Assembly: GCA_035524955.1 (NCBI GenBank)
Contig: DATLFG010000008.1
Span: 25,353 to 89,352, forward strand
From: CAMLFJ01 sp035524955
GTDB taxonomy: Bacteria; Methylomirabilota; Methylomirabilia; Rokubacteriales; CSP1-6
Direction: 5' to 3'
Length of the DNA: 64,000 nt
The position numbers were made by a program, and so were the translations under genes. Below, piece after piece: positions 1-9,132 of the stretch. How positions within the stretch are numbered: the first letter of the stretch is position 1; each line of letters begins with the position of its first letter. The notes beneath the pieces are model-generated. The model saw only the letters and a program-made list of their open reading frames with translations. It made no database searches and was not told where the DNA came from.

Positions 1-362
1 CGGTGGAGAGGCGGCGCCGGGTCGCGCGCGGCGTCTGGCAGGCCTACTTCCGCACCCACGACGCCTTCCTGCTGCCGACCGCGCTGGTGGCCGCGTTTCC
101 CCACGACCACGTCGGGACCCCGCTCATGCGCGTCCTCGCCACGCCGCGGGGGGACCGGCCCTATCCCGATCTCTGCTTCTGGATCTCCTTCGCGTCGCTG
201 GCCGGCCTGCCCGCAACGACCGCGCCGATCGGCCTCACGCCCGCCGGGCTACCGGTGGGCATCCAGATCGTGGGCCCGTATCTCGAGGACGCGACGCCGA
301 TCGATCTGGCCGGCCGCCTCGCCGACGTGATCGGCGGCTACCGGCCGCCGCCCGGGTTCTGA
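1..362 (+). CDS. Amidase, C-terminal fragment (cut by window start)
   Basis: About 119 residues of an amidase-signature (GatA-like) enzyme; the Ser-cisSer-Lys catalytic core would lie upstream, outside the window. What is seen is the typical tail: a hydrophobic stretch around SLAGLPATTAPIGLTPAGLP followed by VGIQIVGPYLEDATPIDLAG, which in this family forms the end of the substrate-binding region. The reading frame is open to the left edge, so no start can be assigned. The next gene begins 2 bases after the stop, so the two are probably co-transcribed. Substrate unknown. Confidence 0.85.
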   Translation, partial: VERRRRVARGVWQAYFRTHDAFLLPTALVAAFPHDHVGTPLMRVLATPRGDRPYPDLCFWISFASLAGLPATTAPIGLTPAGLPVGIQIVGPYLEDATPIDLAGRLADVIGGYRPPPGF

Positions 363-364
363 GC

Positions 365-1573
365 GTGCCGGTGAGCGAGAGCCGGTGGGCGGCCCTCTGG
401 CCGCTCGATCCTTCCGTGGCGTTCCTGAACCACGGCTCCTACGGCGCCTGCCCGACCGAGATCCTCGAGCACCAGAGCGCGCTGCGCGCCACGCTCGAGG
501 CCGAGCCGGTGCGGTTCCTCGGGCGCGAGCTGGAGGGGCGCCTCGACGCCGCGCGGGCCGCGCTCGCCGCCTTCGTGGGCGCCGACCCCGACGACCTCGC
601 GTTCGTCGCCAACGCCACCGGTGGGGTCAACGCGGTGCTGCGCTCGCTGCGGCTCGAGGCGGGCGACGAGCTGCTCACCACCGATCACGCCTACGCCGCC
701 TGCCGGAACACGCTGGACTACGTGGCGCGGCGGAGCGACGCGCGCGTGGTCGTGGCCCCGATCCCGTTCCCGGTGGCGTCCCCGCAGGTGATAGTGGACA
801 CGGTGCTGGAGCAGGTGACATCGCGCACGCGCCTGGCCCTGCTGGATCACATCACGAGCCCCACCGGGCTGATCCTGCCCCTCGAGCGGCTGGTCACCGA
901 GCTGCGCGGGCGGGGCGTGGAGACGCTGGTGGACGGTGCGCACGCCCCCGGCATGATCCCGCTCGATCTCCGCGCCCTCGACGCCGCCTACTACAGTGCT
1001 AACTGCCACAAGTGGCTGTGCACGCCCAAGGGATCGGCCTTCCTCTGGGTGCGCCGTGATCGCCAGGCCGACATCCACCCGCTGACGATCAGTCACGGCG
1101 CGACGGGTGAGCGCCCCGGCCGGACCCGCTTCCGGCTCGAGTTCGACTGGACCGGCACTCAGGATCCGACCGCGTGGCTGACCGTGCCGAGGGCGATCGA
1201 ATACCTGGGCGGGCTCGTGGCGGGCGGGTGGCCGGCCCTGATGGAGCGCAACCGGGCGCTCGCCCTCGAGGCGCGTCGGCTGCTCTGCGCGGCGGTCGGC
1301 ACGCCCCCCGCGTGCCCGGACGAGATGATCGGTTCGCTCGCGAGCGTGCTCCTGCCGGACAGTGCGACGGCCGACGCCGGATGGCGGGTGCCCGATCCCG
1401 TGCAGGCGCGGCTCTTCGCCGGCCACGGCATCGAGGTGCCGATCATGCGCTGGCCGGCGCCCCCGCGCCGGCTGATCCGCGTCTCCGCCCAGCTCTACAA
1501 CCGCACCGAGCAATATGCCCGGCTGGCCGACGCGCTCGCCCAGGAGCTCGCGGCCGAGCGCGCGCGCGGGTAG
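365..1573 (+). CDS. Class V aminotransferase (isopenicillin N epimerase-like)
   Basis: A 402-residue PLP enzyme of the class V aminotransferase/cysteine desulfurase fold. It opens with VAFLNHGSYGACP, the N-terminal signature of the epimerase-like branch. VDGAHAPG near residue 190 holds the Asp that pairs with the PLP ring nitrogen, and the Schiff-base lysine is K216 in NCHKWL. Full family length. The GTG start at 365 follows the amidase stop by 2 bases, consistent with one transcript. This branch includes epimerases, desulfurases and lyases, so the substrate is not predictable; an amino-acid-derived compound handled with the neighbouring amidase is an inference. Confidence 0.85.
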   Translation: MPVSESRWAALWPLDPSVAFLNHGSYGACPTEILEHQSALRATLEAEPVRFLGRELEGRLDAARAALAAFVGADPDDLAFVANATGGVNAVLRSLRLEAGDELLTTDHAYAACRNTLDYVARRSDARVVVAPIPFPVASPQVIVDTVLEQVTSRTRLALLDHITSPTGLILPLERLVTELRGRGVETLVDGAHAPGMIPLDLRALDAAYYSANCHKWLCTPKGSAFLWVRRDRQADIHPLTISHGATGERPGRTRFRLEFDWTGTQDPTAWLTVPRAIEYLGGLVAGGWPALMERNRALALEARRLLCAAVGTPPACPDEMIGSLASVLLPDSATADAGWRVPDPVQARLFAGHGIEVPIMRWPAPPRRLIRVSAQLYNRTEQYARLADALAQELAAERARG

Positions 1574-1646
1574 GGCCGGCCCGTGCGACCGGCGTATCCC
1601 CCGCCGGCCGCACAATCAACCAAAGGGTTGGTTGAGGGGGGCTGGG

Positions 1647-1955
1647 TCAGTCGGTCAGCGAGCGGTAGATCTCCACCTCGGCGGGGCCCTCGATCAGGCC
1701 TTCCCTCTCGCGACGCTCCCGGTAGGCGGCCAGGTACGGCGCCTTGCGGTGCAGCTCGAAGGCCGCGTCGTCCGAGTACTGCTCGTAGAAGATAAAGAGG
1801 TCGGGGTCCTTGCTGGAGCGATGCGGGCGGTAGATCAGGCAGCCCGGCTCCGCCTTCCGCACGACCGCCACCTGCTCCTTCAGCAGCGCGGCCAGCGCGT
1901 CGCCCTTGCCCTTCGCGGCCCGGATCTTCGCCACCACCGTGAGCACGTCGGCCAT
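1647..1955 (-). CDS. Antibiotic biosynthesis monooxygenase (ABM) family protein
   Basis: A 102-residue ferredoxin-like alpha/beta barrel protein of the ABM/YgiN family, small cofactor-free enzymes that act on quinones or reactive aromatics, usually as dimers. Family features seen: start MADVLTVVAKIRAAKG, central PGCLIYRPHRSSKDPD and the FYEQYSDDAAFELHRKAPYL segment containing the characteristic His. The ATG at 1955 is preceded by AAGGAG at good spacing, so the longer upstream open frame (antisense-like composition) was rejected. It follows the MFS gene by 38 bases and is probably its last operon partner. Confidence 0.9.
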   Translation of the reverse strand: MADVLTVVAKIRAAKGKGDALAALLKEQVAVVRKAEPGCLIYRPHRSSKDPDLFIFYEQYSDDAAFELHRKAPYLAAYRERREREGLIEGPAEVEIYRSLTD

Positions 1956-1993
1956 GACTTCGTCTCCTTGGTTCGAGCGGGTGAGGATGCGGG

Positions 1994-3241
1994 TCAGGCG
2001 CCGCGCGCGGCCCAGCGGAGCACGCGGGGCTCCCGCTCCACGCGCAGGCTGACGAGGCCGGCGGCCGCGAGCAGGGCGCAGGCGATGGCGAACATGACGC
2101 CGTAGCCGCCGGTCGCCTCGAAGAGAGCGCCCGCCATCCAGGAGCCGAGCGCGGCGCCGGTCTGGTGCACGAGGAAGATCACGCCGAGGATGGAGCCCAC
2201 CGAGTAGCGGCCGTAGATGTCCGCGGTGAGCACCGAGGTCATGGACATGGAGCCGGCCAGGGTGATGCCGCCCGCGATGGCCACGCCGATCATCGCGGCC
2301 GGATTGTCCCGGATCAGGAAGAGCCCGGCGAAGATGAACGCGCGCCCGGCGTAGATGCCGGCCAGCACCGGCCGCGGCCCGAAGATATCCGACAGCCGGC
2401 CAAGGGTCAGGGTGAAGACGATGCTCGAGGCGCCGAGCACGCCGATCACCCACGAGGCGAACATCGGCGTGTAGCCGTGGTCGGTGAGCATCGGCACGCC
2501 GTGCGCGGCCACCAGCGCCATCGAGAACCCGCAGGTGAAGAACGAGCCGCCGAGCTGCCAGAAGGCTACCGTGCGCAGCGCGATGCCGGCGGGGGTGCGG
2601 GTGATGAGCGGGGCGGGGGCGCCCGCCACCACCGCGTCGCCGTCGGGCCGCATCCCCATCTCCTCGGGCGAGTCGCGCACCACGAAGAGGCAGAGCGGGA
2701 GCATGCCCACGAGCACCGCCGCGCCCAGCACGAGATAGGCGGTCCGCCAGTCGAACACCGCGATGAGCCACGCCACCACCGGCACCAGCAGGCTCATGCC
2801 AGTCATCGCCGCGCTGCCGAGCAGCGACACCGCGGTGCCGCGCCGGCGCACGAACCAGCGGGTGACCACCGCGTTGGCCACCACCGGTCCGGTGCAGGCG
2901 AGCCCGAGCGCGGCGAGCACGCCGTAGACCAGCGCGAGCTGCCAGAGGTTCTGGCAGTAGGCGGTCAGCGCCAGGGAGGCGGCCAGGAGCACCGAGCCCG
3001 CCGCGGTCACCCGCCGGGCCCCGAAGCGGTCGGTGAGGCCGCCGACCCAGGGCATGAAGGCCCCGTAGAGGAAGAGGCCGAGTGCGATGACCAGCGAGAA
3101 GGCCCCGCGATCCACCCCCAGATCGGCCACCATCGGCTTGAGGAAGGGGCCGACCGCGTGGCGCACGCCCGCGGAGACGAAGACCATGACCGAGAAGGCG
3201 GCGGCGACCCACCAGCCGTAGAACACCGGGGACGAGGGCAT
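1994..3241 (-). CDS. MFS transporter (OFA/monocarboxylate-like)
   Basis: A 415-residue major facilitator with about twelve hydrophobic segments. It begins VFYGWWVAAAFSVMVF and has the loop 2-3 motif GGLTDRFGARRV, typical of the oxalate/formate antiporter and monocarboxylate branch. The second-half equivalent LGRLSDIFGPRPV is also present. Predicted to move small organic acids across the inner membrane. The start at 3241 lies 15 bases after the stop of a second MFS gene on the same strand, so the two form an operon. Substrate assignment is inference from the branch only. Confidence 0.88.
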   Translation of the reverse strand: MPSSPVFYGWWVAAAFSVMVFVSAGVRHAVGPFLKPMVADLGVDRGAFSLVIALGLFLYGAFMPWVGGLTDRFGARRVTAAGSVLLAASLALTAYCQNLWQLALVYGVLAALGLACTGPVVANAVVTRWFVRRRGTAVSLLGSAAMTGMSLLVPVVAWLIAVFDWRTAYLVLGAAVLVGMLPLCLFVVRDSPEEMGMRPDGDAVVAGAPAPLITRTPAGIALRTVAFWQLGGSFFTCGFSMALVAAHGVPMLTDHGYTPMFASWVIGVLGASSIVFTLTLGRLSDIFGPRPVLAGIYAGRAFIFAGLFLIRDNPAAMIGVAIAGGITLAGSMSMTSVLTADIYGRYSVGSILGVIFLVHQTGAALGSWMAGALFEATGGYGVMFAIACALLAAAGLVSLRVEREPRVLRWAARGA

Positions 3242-3255
3242 GAGCGTGGCCGAGA

Positions 3256-4452
3256 TTATAGCAGCCGGAGCCGCCGCGAGGCGAGGAGGGCACCCGCGTT
3301 GGCCGCCACCATCGCGCCGCCCACCAGCACCGCGAAGCGGGCGCTCACCGCCGCCGCGAGCACCGCGCCCACCAGGCCACCGAGCGGGAGCAGGTTCCAG
3401 CAGAGCGCGTAGAGGCTCATCACGCGGCCGCGCAGGTGGTCGGGCACCGCCTGCTGCAGATGCGTGCTGACCTGCGTGAGGTAGAACGTGTTGGCGAAGC
3501 CCACGCCGGCGAGGACCGGCAGCGCTAGCCCGAGCCCGCGCGACTGCGAGAAGATCGCGAGGCCCAGACCCATGCCCGCCGCGCCCACCAGGATGATGAG
3601 GCCGCGGCGGCGGAAGCGGGCGGCCAGGTAGGCCACGAGCAGGGTGCCGGCGAGCGCGCCGGTGCCGTGGGCGGCGTTGAGCAGGCCGAAGCCGGTCGAG
3701 CCGGCCTCGAAGTAGACGTCGGCGAAGATCGGCAGCAGCGTCACGTAGGAGAGGCCGAAGACCGCGTTGAAGAGAGCCAGGCAGATCAGCGCCGCGAACA
3801 CGAAGTTGTGGCGGACGAAGCTCAGCCCCTCGACGAGCTGGGTGCCCATGTGGCCGCCCGGGGTGCCCGCCTTCGTGTCCACCCGCAGCCGCGAGTACAT
3901 CGCGAGGGCCATCCCAGAGGAGACCACCGCGATGGCGAGCCCGACCGTGCCGCCGAAGGCCGCGATCAGGATGCCGGTGATCGAGGGCCCGATCATGCGG
4001 CCGGCCTGCCAGGGGATCGAGCCGAGCGCGACCGCGTTGGCGAGGCGGTCGCGCCCGACCATCTGCGGCACCATCGCCATCCGGGTCGGCTCGTCGAAGG
4101 CGCGAAACGTATTGCTGAGCGCGGCGAGAGCCAGGAGGTGCTCGACCCGGATCAGCGCGAGCGCGGAGAGCGCGAAGGCGACCACCAGGGTCGCGGTGGT
4201 CAGCACCTGGGTGGCGAGCAGCAGGCGCAGCCGGTTCATGCGATCGGCGAGCACGCCGCCCCAGAGCTGGAAGACCACCAGCGGGAGGCCCTGGGCGAGG
4301 CCGAGATAGCCCAGGTGAAGCGCGTCGCGGGAGACCTCCCAGACCAGCCAGGCGAACGTCACGTACTCGGCGCGGTGGCCGAGCACGTAGAACACGAGGC
4401 CGATCCAGTAGAAGCGGTAGTTCCGCTCCCGGAGCGCCGCGAAGGTGGTCAA
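3256..4452 (-). CDS. MFS transporter (EntS/exporter-like)
   Basis: A 398-residue major facilitator of the type often annotated as EntS-like exporter or MFS_3. It starts MTTFAALRERNYRFYWIG, has GGVLADRMNRLRLLL in the first cytoplasmic loop, and DEPTRMAMVPQMVGRDRLANA, a hallmark of this subgroup. The apparent TTG start at 4452 overlaps the stop of the upstream dehydrogenase pseudogene by 4 bases, suggesting translational coupling in an original dehydrogenase-MFS-MFS-ABM operon. Probably an efflux carrier; substrate unknown. Confidence 0.87.
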   Translation of the reverse strand: MTTFAALRERNYRFYWIGLVFYVLGHRAEYVTFAWLVWEVSRDALHLGYLGLAQGLPLVVFQLWGGVLADRMNRLRLLLATQVLTTATLVVAFALSALALIRVEHLLALAALSNTFRAFDEPTRMAMVPQMVGRDRLANAVALGSIPWQAGRMIGPSITGILIAAFGGTVGLAIAVVSSGMALAMYSRLRVDTKAGTPGGHMGTQLVEGLSFVRHNFVFAALICLALFNAVFGLSYVTLLPIFADVYFEAGSTGFGLLNAAHGTGALAGTLLVAYLAARFRRRGLIILVGAAGMGLGLAIFSQSRGLGLALPVLAGVGFANTFYLTQVSTHLQQAVPDHLRGRVMSLYALCWNLLPLGGLVGAVLAAAVSARFAVLVGGAMVAANAGALLASRRLRLL

Positions 4453-5362
4453 GCCCGCCAGGGCTCGACGAGGATCTTGGCGTGGTGCTCGGGCGAGGCG
4501 AGGGCCTCGAACGCGCCCGCCACGCCCTCGACGCCCACCGTGCCGGTGATGAGCGGCGCGACCGGGATGCGGCCCTCGGCGATGTGGTCGAGCGTGGCCA
4601 CGAACTCGTCCGGGGTGTAGCCCAGCACGAACTGGAGGTTCAGCTCCTTGCTGATGCCGAGCATCGGGTAGATCGTGTCAGCCTCCATGCACACGCCCAC
4701 CACGATGATCCGCGTGCCCCGCGGCGCGGGGGCCATGAGCTGGTCGAGCACCCCCGGCACGCCCACGCACTCGAAGACGACGGCCGGGCGCAGGGGCGGC
4801 CCCGCGATCCACGGCGGCAGGACGGGCGCCCGGCCCGCGTCGCGCCAGACCGCGGCCTCGCGCCAGCTCTGCCACGGGGTGGTCGTCGCCGGATCCACCA
4901 CGACGTCCGCGCCCAGCGCGGTCGCGAGCTCGCGGCGGCGGGCCGAGAAGTCCGCGGCCACGATGGGCCGCGCCCCGTGCCGGCGCAGCGCCGCGATCAC
5001 CGCCAGGCCCACCGGGCCGCAGCCGATGACCAGCGGCACGTCGTCGGGCTCCAGCCGGGCCTTGACGACCGCGTGGAGGCCCACCGCCATCGGCTCGGTG
5101 AGCGCGGCGTGCTCGGTGCTGAGGTCGTCGGGCACCGGGATCAGCAGCGCCTCGGTGAGCCGCATGTACTCGGCGTAGCCGCCAAGACGCCGCCCGCGCG
5201 GCGCTGAGCCTCCGCGAACTGCTCGGCGTGGCGGAGCGCGTGGAGATCGGAGCCGCAGATGCCGCAGGCCAGCGTCTTCACGAGGACCTCGCCCGGCCCC
5301 GGATCGGGCCGGGGCAGGTCGGTGACGACGAGTCGCTTGTTCCGCATCACCGCCGCGCGCAC
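4449..5362 (-). pseudogene. Zinc-binding alcohol dehydrogenase with internal deletion and frameshift
   Basis: Two frames together encode the ends of a medium-chain Zn-dependent dehydrogenase. The N-terminal frame (5362 down to about 5190) reads MRAAVMRNKRLVVTDLPRPD and ends after CGICGSDLHALRHAEQF, which includes the catalytic zinc Cys. The C-terminal frame resumes with GGYAEYMRLTEALLIP and carries the Rossmann domain GCGPVGLAVIAALRRHGA through the stop. Between them about 60 residues are missing, including the expected GHE motif and the four-Cys structural zinc loop, and the frame changes near 5190. Either a decayed gene or an assembly collapse; as written it cannot make a functional enzyme. 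Confidence 0.8.
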
Positions 5363-5386
5363 CTATCGCACCTCCGCCCGCGATAG

Positions 5387-5392
5387 TATGCT
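5387..5392 (+). promoter_or_regulatory. -10-like hexamer TATGCT just before the M81 peptidase start
   Basis: TATGCT lies 6 bases before the ATG at 5399, leaving no room for a Shine-Dalgarno site. If used, transcription would start at or next to the ATG, making the mRNA leaderless. Similar spacing recurs elsewhere in this window. No clear -35 was found. Confidence 0.5.
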
Positions 5393-5398
5393 CCCGGC

Positions 5399-6871
5399 AT
5401 GGCCCACCTCAAGCTCGTCCTCGCGATGATGATGCACGAGACGAACACCTTCTCGCCGGTGCCCACCCCGCTCGCGTCGTTCCGCCCGCTCGGGGGCGAG
5501 GCGGCGATCGCGGAGTTCCAGGACACCAACACCCAGCTCGGCGGCTTCCTGCACGTGGCCCGGCAGGCGGGCGCCGAGATCGTCCTGCCGGTGGCGGGCG
5601 GGGCGCACCCGTCCGGCTACGTGGAGCGCGCGGCCTACGAGGACATGGTCGAGGCCATCGTGGGCGCGGTGCGGGGCGGTTGCGACGCGGTGTTCCTGGC
5701 GCTGCACGGGGCGATGGTGGCCGAGCACGTGGACGACGGCGAGGGCGAGCTGCTGCGCCGCATCCGGGCGGTGGCGCCGACGGTGCCGCTCGCGGTGGGG
5801 CTCGACTTCCACTCCCACATGACCGCCGCCATGGTGGACAACGCCACCGTGATCACCGGCTACTGCACCTACCCCCACGTGGACATGGGCGACACCGGGC
5901 AGCGCGCCGGGCGCACCATGATGCGCGCGCTGCGCGGGGAGATCGAGCCGGTGATGGTCTGGGGCTCGCTCCCCATGATGACGAGCACGCTGGTTCACAC
6001 CCCGGCGCGCCAGCCCATGAAGGACGTCATGGACATGGCGATGACCGCGGAGGCCTCGGGCGCGGTGCTGAACGCCTCGGTGTTCGGCGGCTTCCCGCAC
6101 TCCGACATCCCGCACATCTCGCTCTCCACGGTCATCGTGTGCGACCGCCGGCCCGACGCGGGACGGGCCCTGCGCGACCGCTTGCTCGCGATGGCCTGGG
6201 ATCGGCGGGCGGCCTTCCTCTACCACGGCGCCCCGCTGGCCGGCCAGGTCGCCCACGCGCGCTCACTGGGCGATGGACCCATCGTGCTGGTGGATCACGG
6301 TGACAACACCGCCTCCGGCGGCACCCAGGACGTGATGAGCGTGATCGAGGAGGTCATGCGCCAGGGGCTGACCGACGTGGTGGCCGGCCCCATCTGCGAT
6401 CCGGCGGCGGTGCGACGGGTGGTGGAGGCGGGCACCGCGGCGGGGGTCACGCTGGCGCTGGGCGGGCGCATCGACATGCCGCAGATCAATCTGCCGGGCA
6501 AGCCGCTCCGCGTGACCGGCAAGGTCACGCGCATCACCGACGGGGAGTTCACCGTCACCGGGCCGATGGCCACCGGCACGCGCGTGCGCATGGGCCGGAC
6601 CGCGGTGCTCGACACCGGGGCCATCCAGATCGTGGTCTCCGAGGGCCGTAGCGAGCCCTTCGATACCGGGGTCTTCACCCACTGCGGCATCGACCCGCGC
6701 CGCAAGAAGTACGTGCTGATCAAGTCACGCCAGCACTTCCGGGCCGGCTTCGAGCCGATCGCCCGGCACATCGTGCTCTGCGACGGCGACGGCGTGACCA
6801 GCTCCGACCTGCGGCTCTTCAGCTACCGGAACCGCCGCCGGCCGCTGTACCCCTTCGAGCCGGATCTGTAA
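5399..6871 (+). CDS. M81 family metallopeptidase (MlrC-like)
   Basis: A 490-residue protein of the M81/DUF1485 family, named after MlrC, which cleaves linearised microcystin peptides; most relatives act on unknown small peptides or amidic compounds. Motifs seen: MMMHETNTFSPVPTPLASF at the N-terminus, GLDFHSHMT (putative metal ligands Asp and His), GYCTYPHVDMGDTG and VDHGDNTASGGTQDVM. Length is normal for the family. The next gene starts 10 bases downstream, so it is probably transcribed with the LLM oxidoreductase and alanine racemase. The pairing suggests breakdown of a modified peptide or amino acid; this is inference. Confidence 0.9.
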   Translation: MAHLKLVLAMMMHETNTFSPVPTPLASFRPLGGEAAIAEFQDTNTQLGGFLHVARQAGAEIVLPVAGGAHPSGYVERAAYEDMVEAIVGAVRGGCDAVFLALHGAMVAEHVDDGEGELLRRIRAVAPTVPLAVGLDFHSHMTAAMVDNATVITGYCTYPHVDMGDTGQRAGRTMMRALRGEIEPVMVWGSLPMMTSTLVHTPARQPMKDVMDMAMTAEASGAVLNASVFGGFPHSDIPHISLSTVIVCDRRPDAGRALRDRLLAMAWDRRAAFLYHGAPLAGQVAHARSLGDGPIVLVDHGDNTASGGTQDVMSVIEEVMRQGLTDVVAGPICDPAAVRRVVEAGTAAGVTLALGGRIDMPQINLPGKPLRVTGKVTRITDGEFTVTGPMATGTRVRMGRTAVLDTGAIQIVVSEGRSEPFDTGVFTHCGIDPRRKKYVLIKSRQHFRAGFEPIARHIVLCDGDGVTSSDLRLFSYRNRRRPLYPFEPDL

Positions 6872-6881
6872 GGAGGACGCG

Positions 6882-7967
6882 ATGGACTATGGCCTCTTCA
6901 CGATGCCGTCGCACCCGCCCGAGCGGACGCTCTTCGACGGGCACCAGTGGGATCTCCAGCAGATGCGCTGGGCGGACGAGCTGGGCTTCAGCGAGGCCTG
7001 GATCGGCGAGCACCACACCGCGCCCTGGGAGCCGCATCCCTCGCCGGACCTGCTGGTGGCCCAGGCGCTGCTCCAGACCGAGCGCATGCGCATCGGCCCC
7101 GGCGGGTTCCTGATGCCGTTCCACCATCCGGCCGAGCTGGCCAACCGGGTGGCGATGCTGGACCACCTGGCGCAGGGCCGGCTCAACTTCGGGGTGGCCG
7201 CGAGCGGCCTGCCGAGCGACTGGGCCATGTTCAACGTGGACGGCATGGCGGGGCAGAACCGGGACATGACCCGCGAGTCCCTCGACATCATCCTGCGCCT
7301 CTGGAGCGACGAGCCCGAGTTCGACTACAAGGGCAAGTACTGGCACGTGACCAAGACCGGGACGCTGTTCGATACCCTCAAGCCGCACATCTTCCCGTTC
7401 CAGAAGCCGCATCCGCCGATCGGCGTGGCCGGGCTCAGCAAGGGCTCGGATACGCTCAAGCTGGCGGGCGAACGCGGCTTCTGGCCGATGAGCCTCAACC
7501 TCAACCCGGGCTACGTGTCGAGCCACTGGGAGGCGGTCGAGCAGGGCGCGGCGCGCAGCCGGCGCACGCCGAAGCGCTCGGACTGGCGGATGGTCCGCGA
7601 GGTCTTCGTGGCCGACACCGACGCGGAGGCGCTGCGCCTCTCGGTGGGCGGCATGATGGGCCGCATGATGACCGAGTACTTCCTGCCCCTGCTGGCCGCC
7701 TTCGGGTTCACCGAGTACCTCAAGCACGACCCGAGCGTCGCGGACTCGGAGGTGACGCCTGCCTACTGCGCCCTGCACAACTGGCTGGTGGGCTCGCCCG
7801 CCACCGTGTCCGACAAGCTCAACACGCTGTACGAGGAGGCGGGCGGCTTCGGCACGCTGCTGGTGTTCTGCTTCGACTACAGCGAGAACCCGAAGGCCTG
7901 GCACCACTCGATGGAGCTGCTCGCCAAGGAGGTCATGCCCCGCTTCAAGGGCATGGTGCCCAGGTAG
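6882..7967 (+). CDS. LLM class flavin-dependent oxidoreductase
   Basis: A 361-residue bacterial-luciferase-like TIM barrel, using reduced FMN with oxygen or F420. It starts MDYGLFTMPSHPPERTLFDG and has WIGEHHTAPWEPHPSPDLL, the EHH motif of the luciferase-like group. LNFGVAASGLPSDWAMF and HPPIGVAGLSKGSDTL are the cofactor-side loops. AAGGAGGACGCG precedes the ATG, a good ribosome-binding site. It ends 2 bases before the alanine racemase start. Substrate unknown; relatives oxidise alkanesulfonates, long-chain alkanes or nitrilotriacetate. Confidence 0.9.
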   Translation: MDYGLFTMPSHPPERTLFDGHQWDLQQMRWADELGFSEAWIGEHHTAPWEPHPSPDLLVAQALLQTERMRIGPGGFLMPFHHPAELANRVAMLDHLAQGRLNFGVAASGLPSDWAMFNVDGMAGQNRDMTRESLDIILRLWSDEPEFDYKGKYWHVTKTGTLFDTLKPHIFPFQKPHPPIGVAGLSKGSDTLKLAGERGFWPMSLNLNPGYVSSHWEAVEQGAARSRRTPKRSDWRMVREVFVADTDAEALRLSVGGMMGRMMTEYFLPLLAAFGFTEYLKHDPSVADSEVTPAYCALHNWLVGSPATVSDKLNTLYEEAGGFGTLLVFCFDYSENPKAWHHSMELLAKEVMPRFKGMVPR

Positions 7968-7969
7968 CG

Positions 7970-9088
7970 GTGGACACCGGCTCGCTGCGGCCGACGGTCC
8001 TCGAGGTCAGCCTGGCCCGTCTCGCGGAGAACTTCCGCGCGATCCAGGCGACGGTGGCGCCGGCCGTGGTGATGCCGATCGTCAAGGCCAATGCCTACGG
8101 CCACGGGCTCGTGCCGGTGGCCCGGCACCTGGCCTCGCTCGGCGCGGGTTCGCTGGGCGTGGCCTTCCTCGAGGAGGCGGTGGCGCTGCGGGAGGCCGGG
8201 ATCGCGACGCCGATCCTGGTGATGGGGGGCATCTTCGGCGACCAGATCCCGATCTTCCTGCGCCACCGGCTCACCCTGACCGCGTCGTCCATCGACAAGC
8301 TCAGGCAGATCGACGAGATCGCGGGGCGCATGGGCGTCAGCGCGACCGTGCACCTCAAGATCGACACCGGCATGGAGCGGATCGGCGTGCACTACTACAA
8401 CGCGCGCGGGCTGCTCGAGCGGGCCGCGGACTGCCCGCGCGTGCGGGTCGAGGGCATCTACTCGCATTTCGCCAATGCGGACTCCGAGGATCTCACCTCC
8501 GCGCGCCTGCAGCTCGCGCGCTTCCTCGAGGTGCTCGAGTGGTACGACAAGCAGGGGCTGACGCCGCCGGTGCGCCACATGGCCAACTCCGGTGCGGTGC
8601 TCCAGCTCCGGGAGAGCCACCTCGACCTGGTGCGCCCGGGCATCCTGCTCTACGGTGTCTACCCGTCGATGGAGGTGCGCAAGACCATTCCGGTGAAGCC
8701 CGCGCTGTCGCTGCGCTCGCGCGTGGTCTACTTCAAGGTGGTTACGCCCGGGCATCCGGTGAGCTACGGCTCCACCTGGCAGTCGGACCACCCGGTGCGG
8801 GTGGTCACGGTGCCGGTGGGCTACGGCGACGGCTACTTCCGCGCGCTCTCCAACGTGGCCCACGTGCTGATCCGGGGGCGGAAGTACCCGGTGGTCGGTC
8901 GCGTGTGCATGGACCAGATCATGGTGAACATCGAGTGGGAGACCGCCTACAACGACGACGTGGTCACGCTGCTCGGCGCCGACGGCGACGAGCTGATCAC
9001 CTGCGAGCACCTGGCCGAATGGGCCGGCACCATCCCCTACGAGGTGCTCACGAACCTGAACACCCGCATCCCACGCGTGTACGTGTAG
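7970..9088 (+). CDS. alr: Alanine racemase
   Basis: Interconverts L- and D-alanine for peptidoglycan. The 372-residue protein has both family signatures: the PLP lysine K39 in VKANAYGHG and the catalytic tyrosine Y266 in SYGSTW. HLKIDTGMERIG and VGRVCMDQIMV are further conserved blocks. The open frame extends far upstream inside the LLM gene, but homology begins at DTGSLRPTVLEVSLARLAENF, so the GTG at 7970 is chosen, 2 bases after the LLM stop. No SD of its own is obvious; translation is probably coupled. It could be a catabolic or broad-specificity racemase given the neighbours. Confidence 0.93.
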   Translation: MDTGSLRPTVLEVSLARLAENFRAIQATVAPAVVMPIVKANAYGHGLVPVARHLASLGAGSLGVAFLEEAVALREAGIATPILVMGGIFGDQIPIFLRHRLTLTASSIDKLRQIDEIAGRMGVSATVHLKIDTGMERIGVHYYNARGLLERAADCPRVRVEGIYSHFANADSEDLTSARLQLARFLEVLEWYDKQGLTPPVRHMANSGAVLQLRESHLDLVRPGILLYGVYPSMEVRKTIPVKPALSLRSRVVYFKVVTPGHPVSYGSTWQSDHPVRVVTVPVGYGDGYFRALSNVAHVLIRGRKYPVVGRVCMDQIMVNIEWETAYNDDVVTLLGADGDELITCEHLAEWAGTIPYEVLTNLNTRIPRVYV

Positions 9089-9094
9089 GGCCGA

Positions 9095-9132
9095 CCCCTC
9101 ACCCTGCCCTCTCCCCGGAGGGGAGGGTCAGG
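9095..9132. repeat. Dispersed palindromic repeat family A, copy 1
   Basis: Begins CCCCTCACCCTGCCCTCTCC and continues into GGAGGGGAGGG. It sits between the convergent alr and amidohydrolase genes and overlaps the last codon of the latter. The same sequence recurs at 18831, 22099 and 27428. The inverted C-rich/G-rich arms can form a hairpin, so it may act as a transcription terminator or a REP-like element. Confidence 0.75.
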
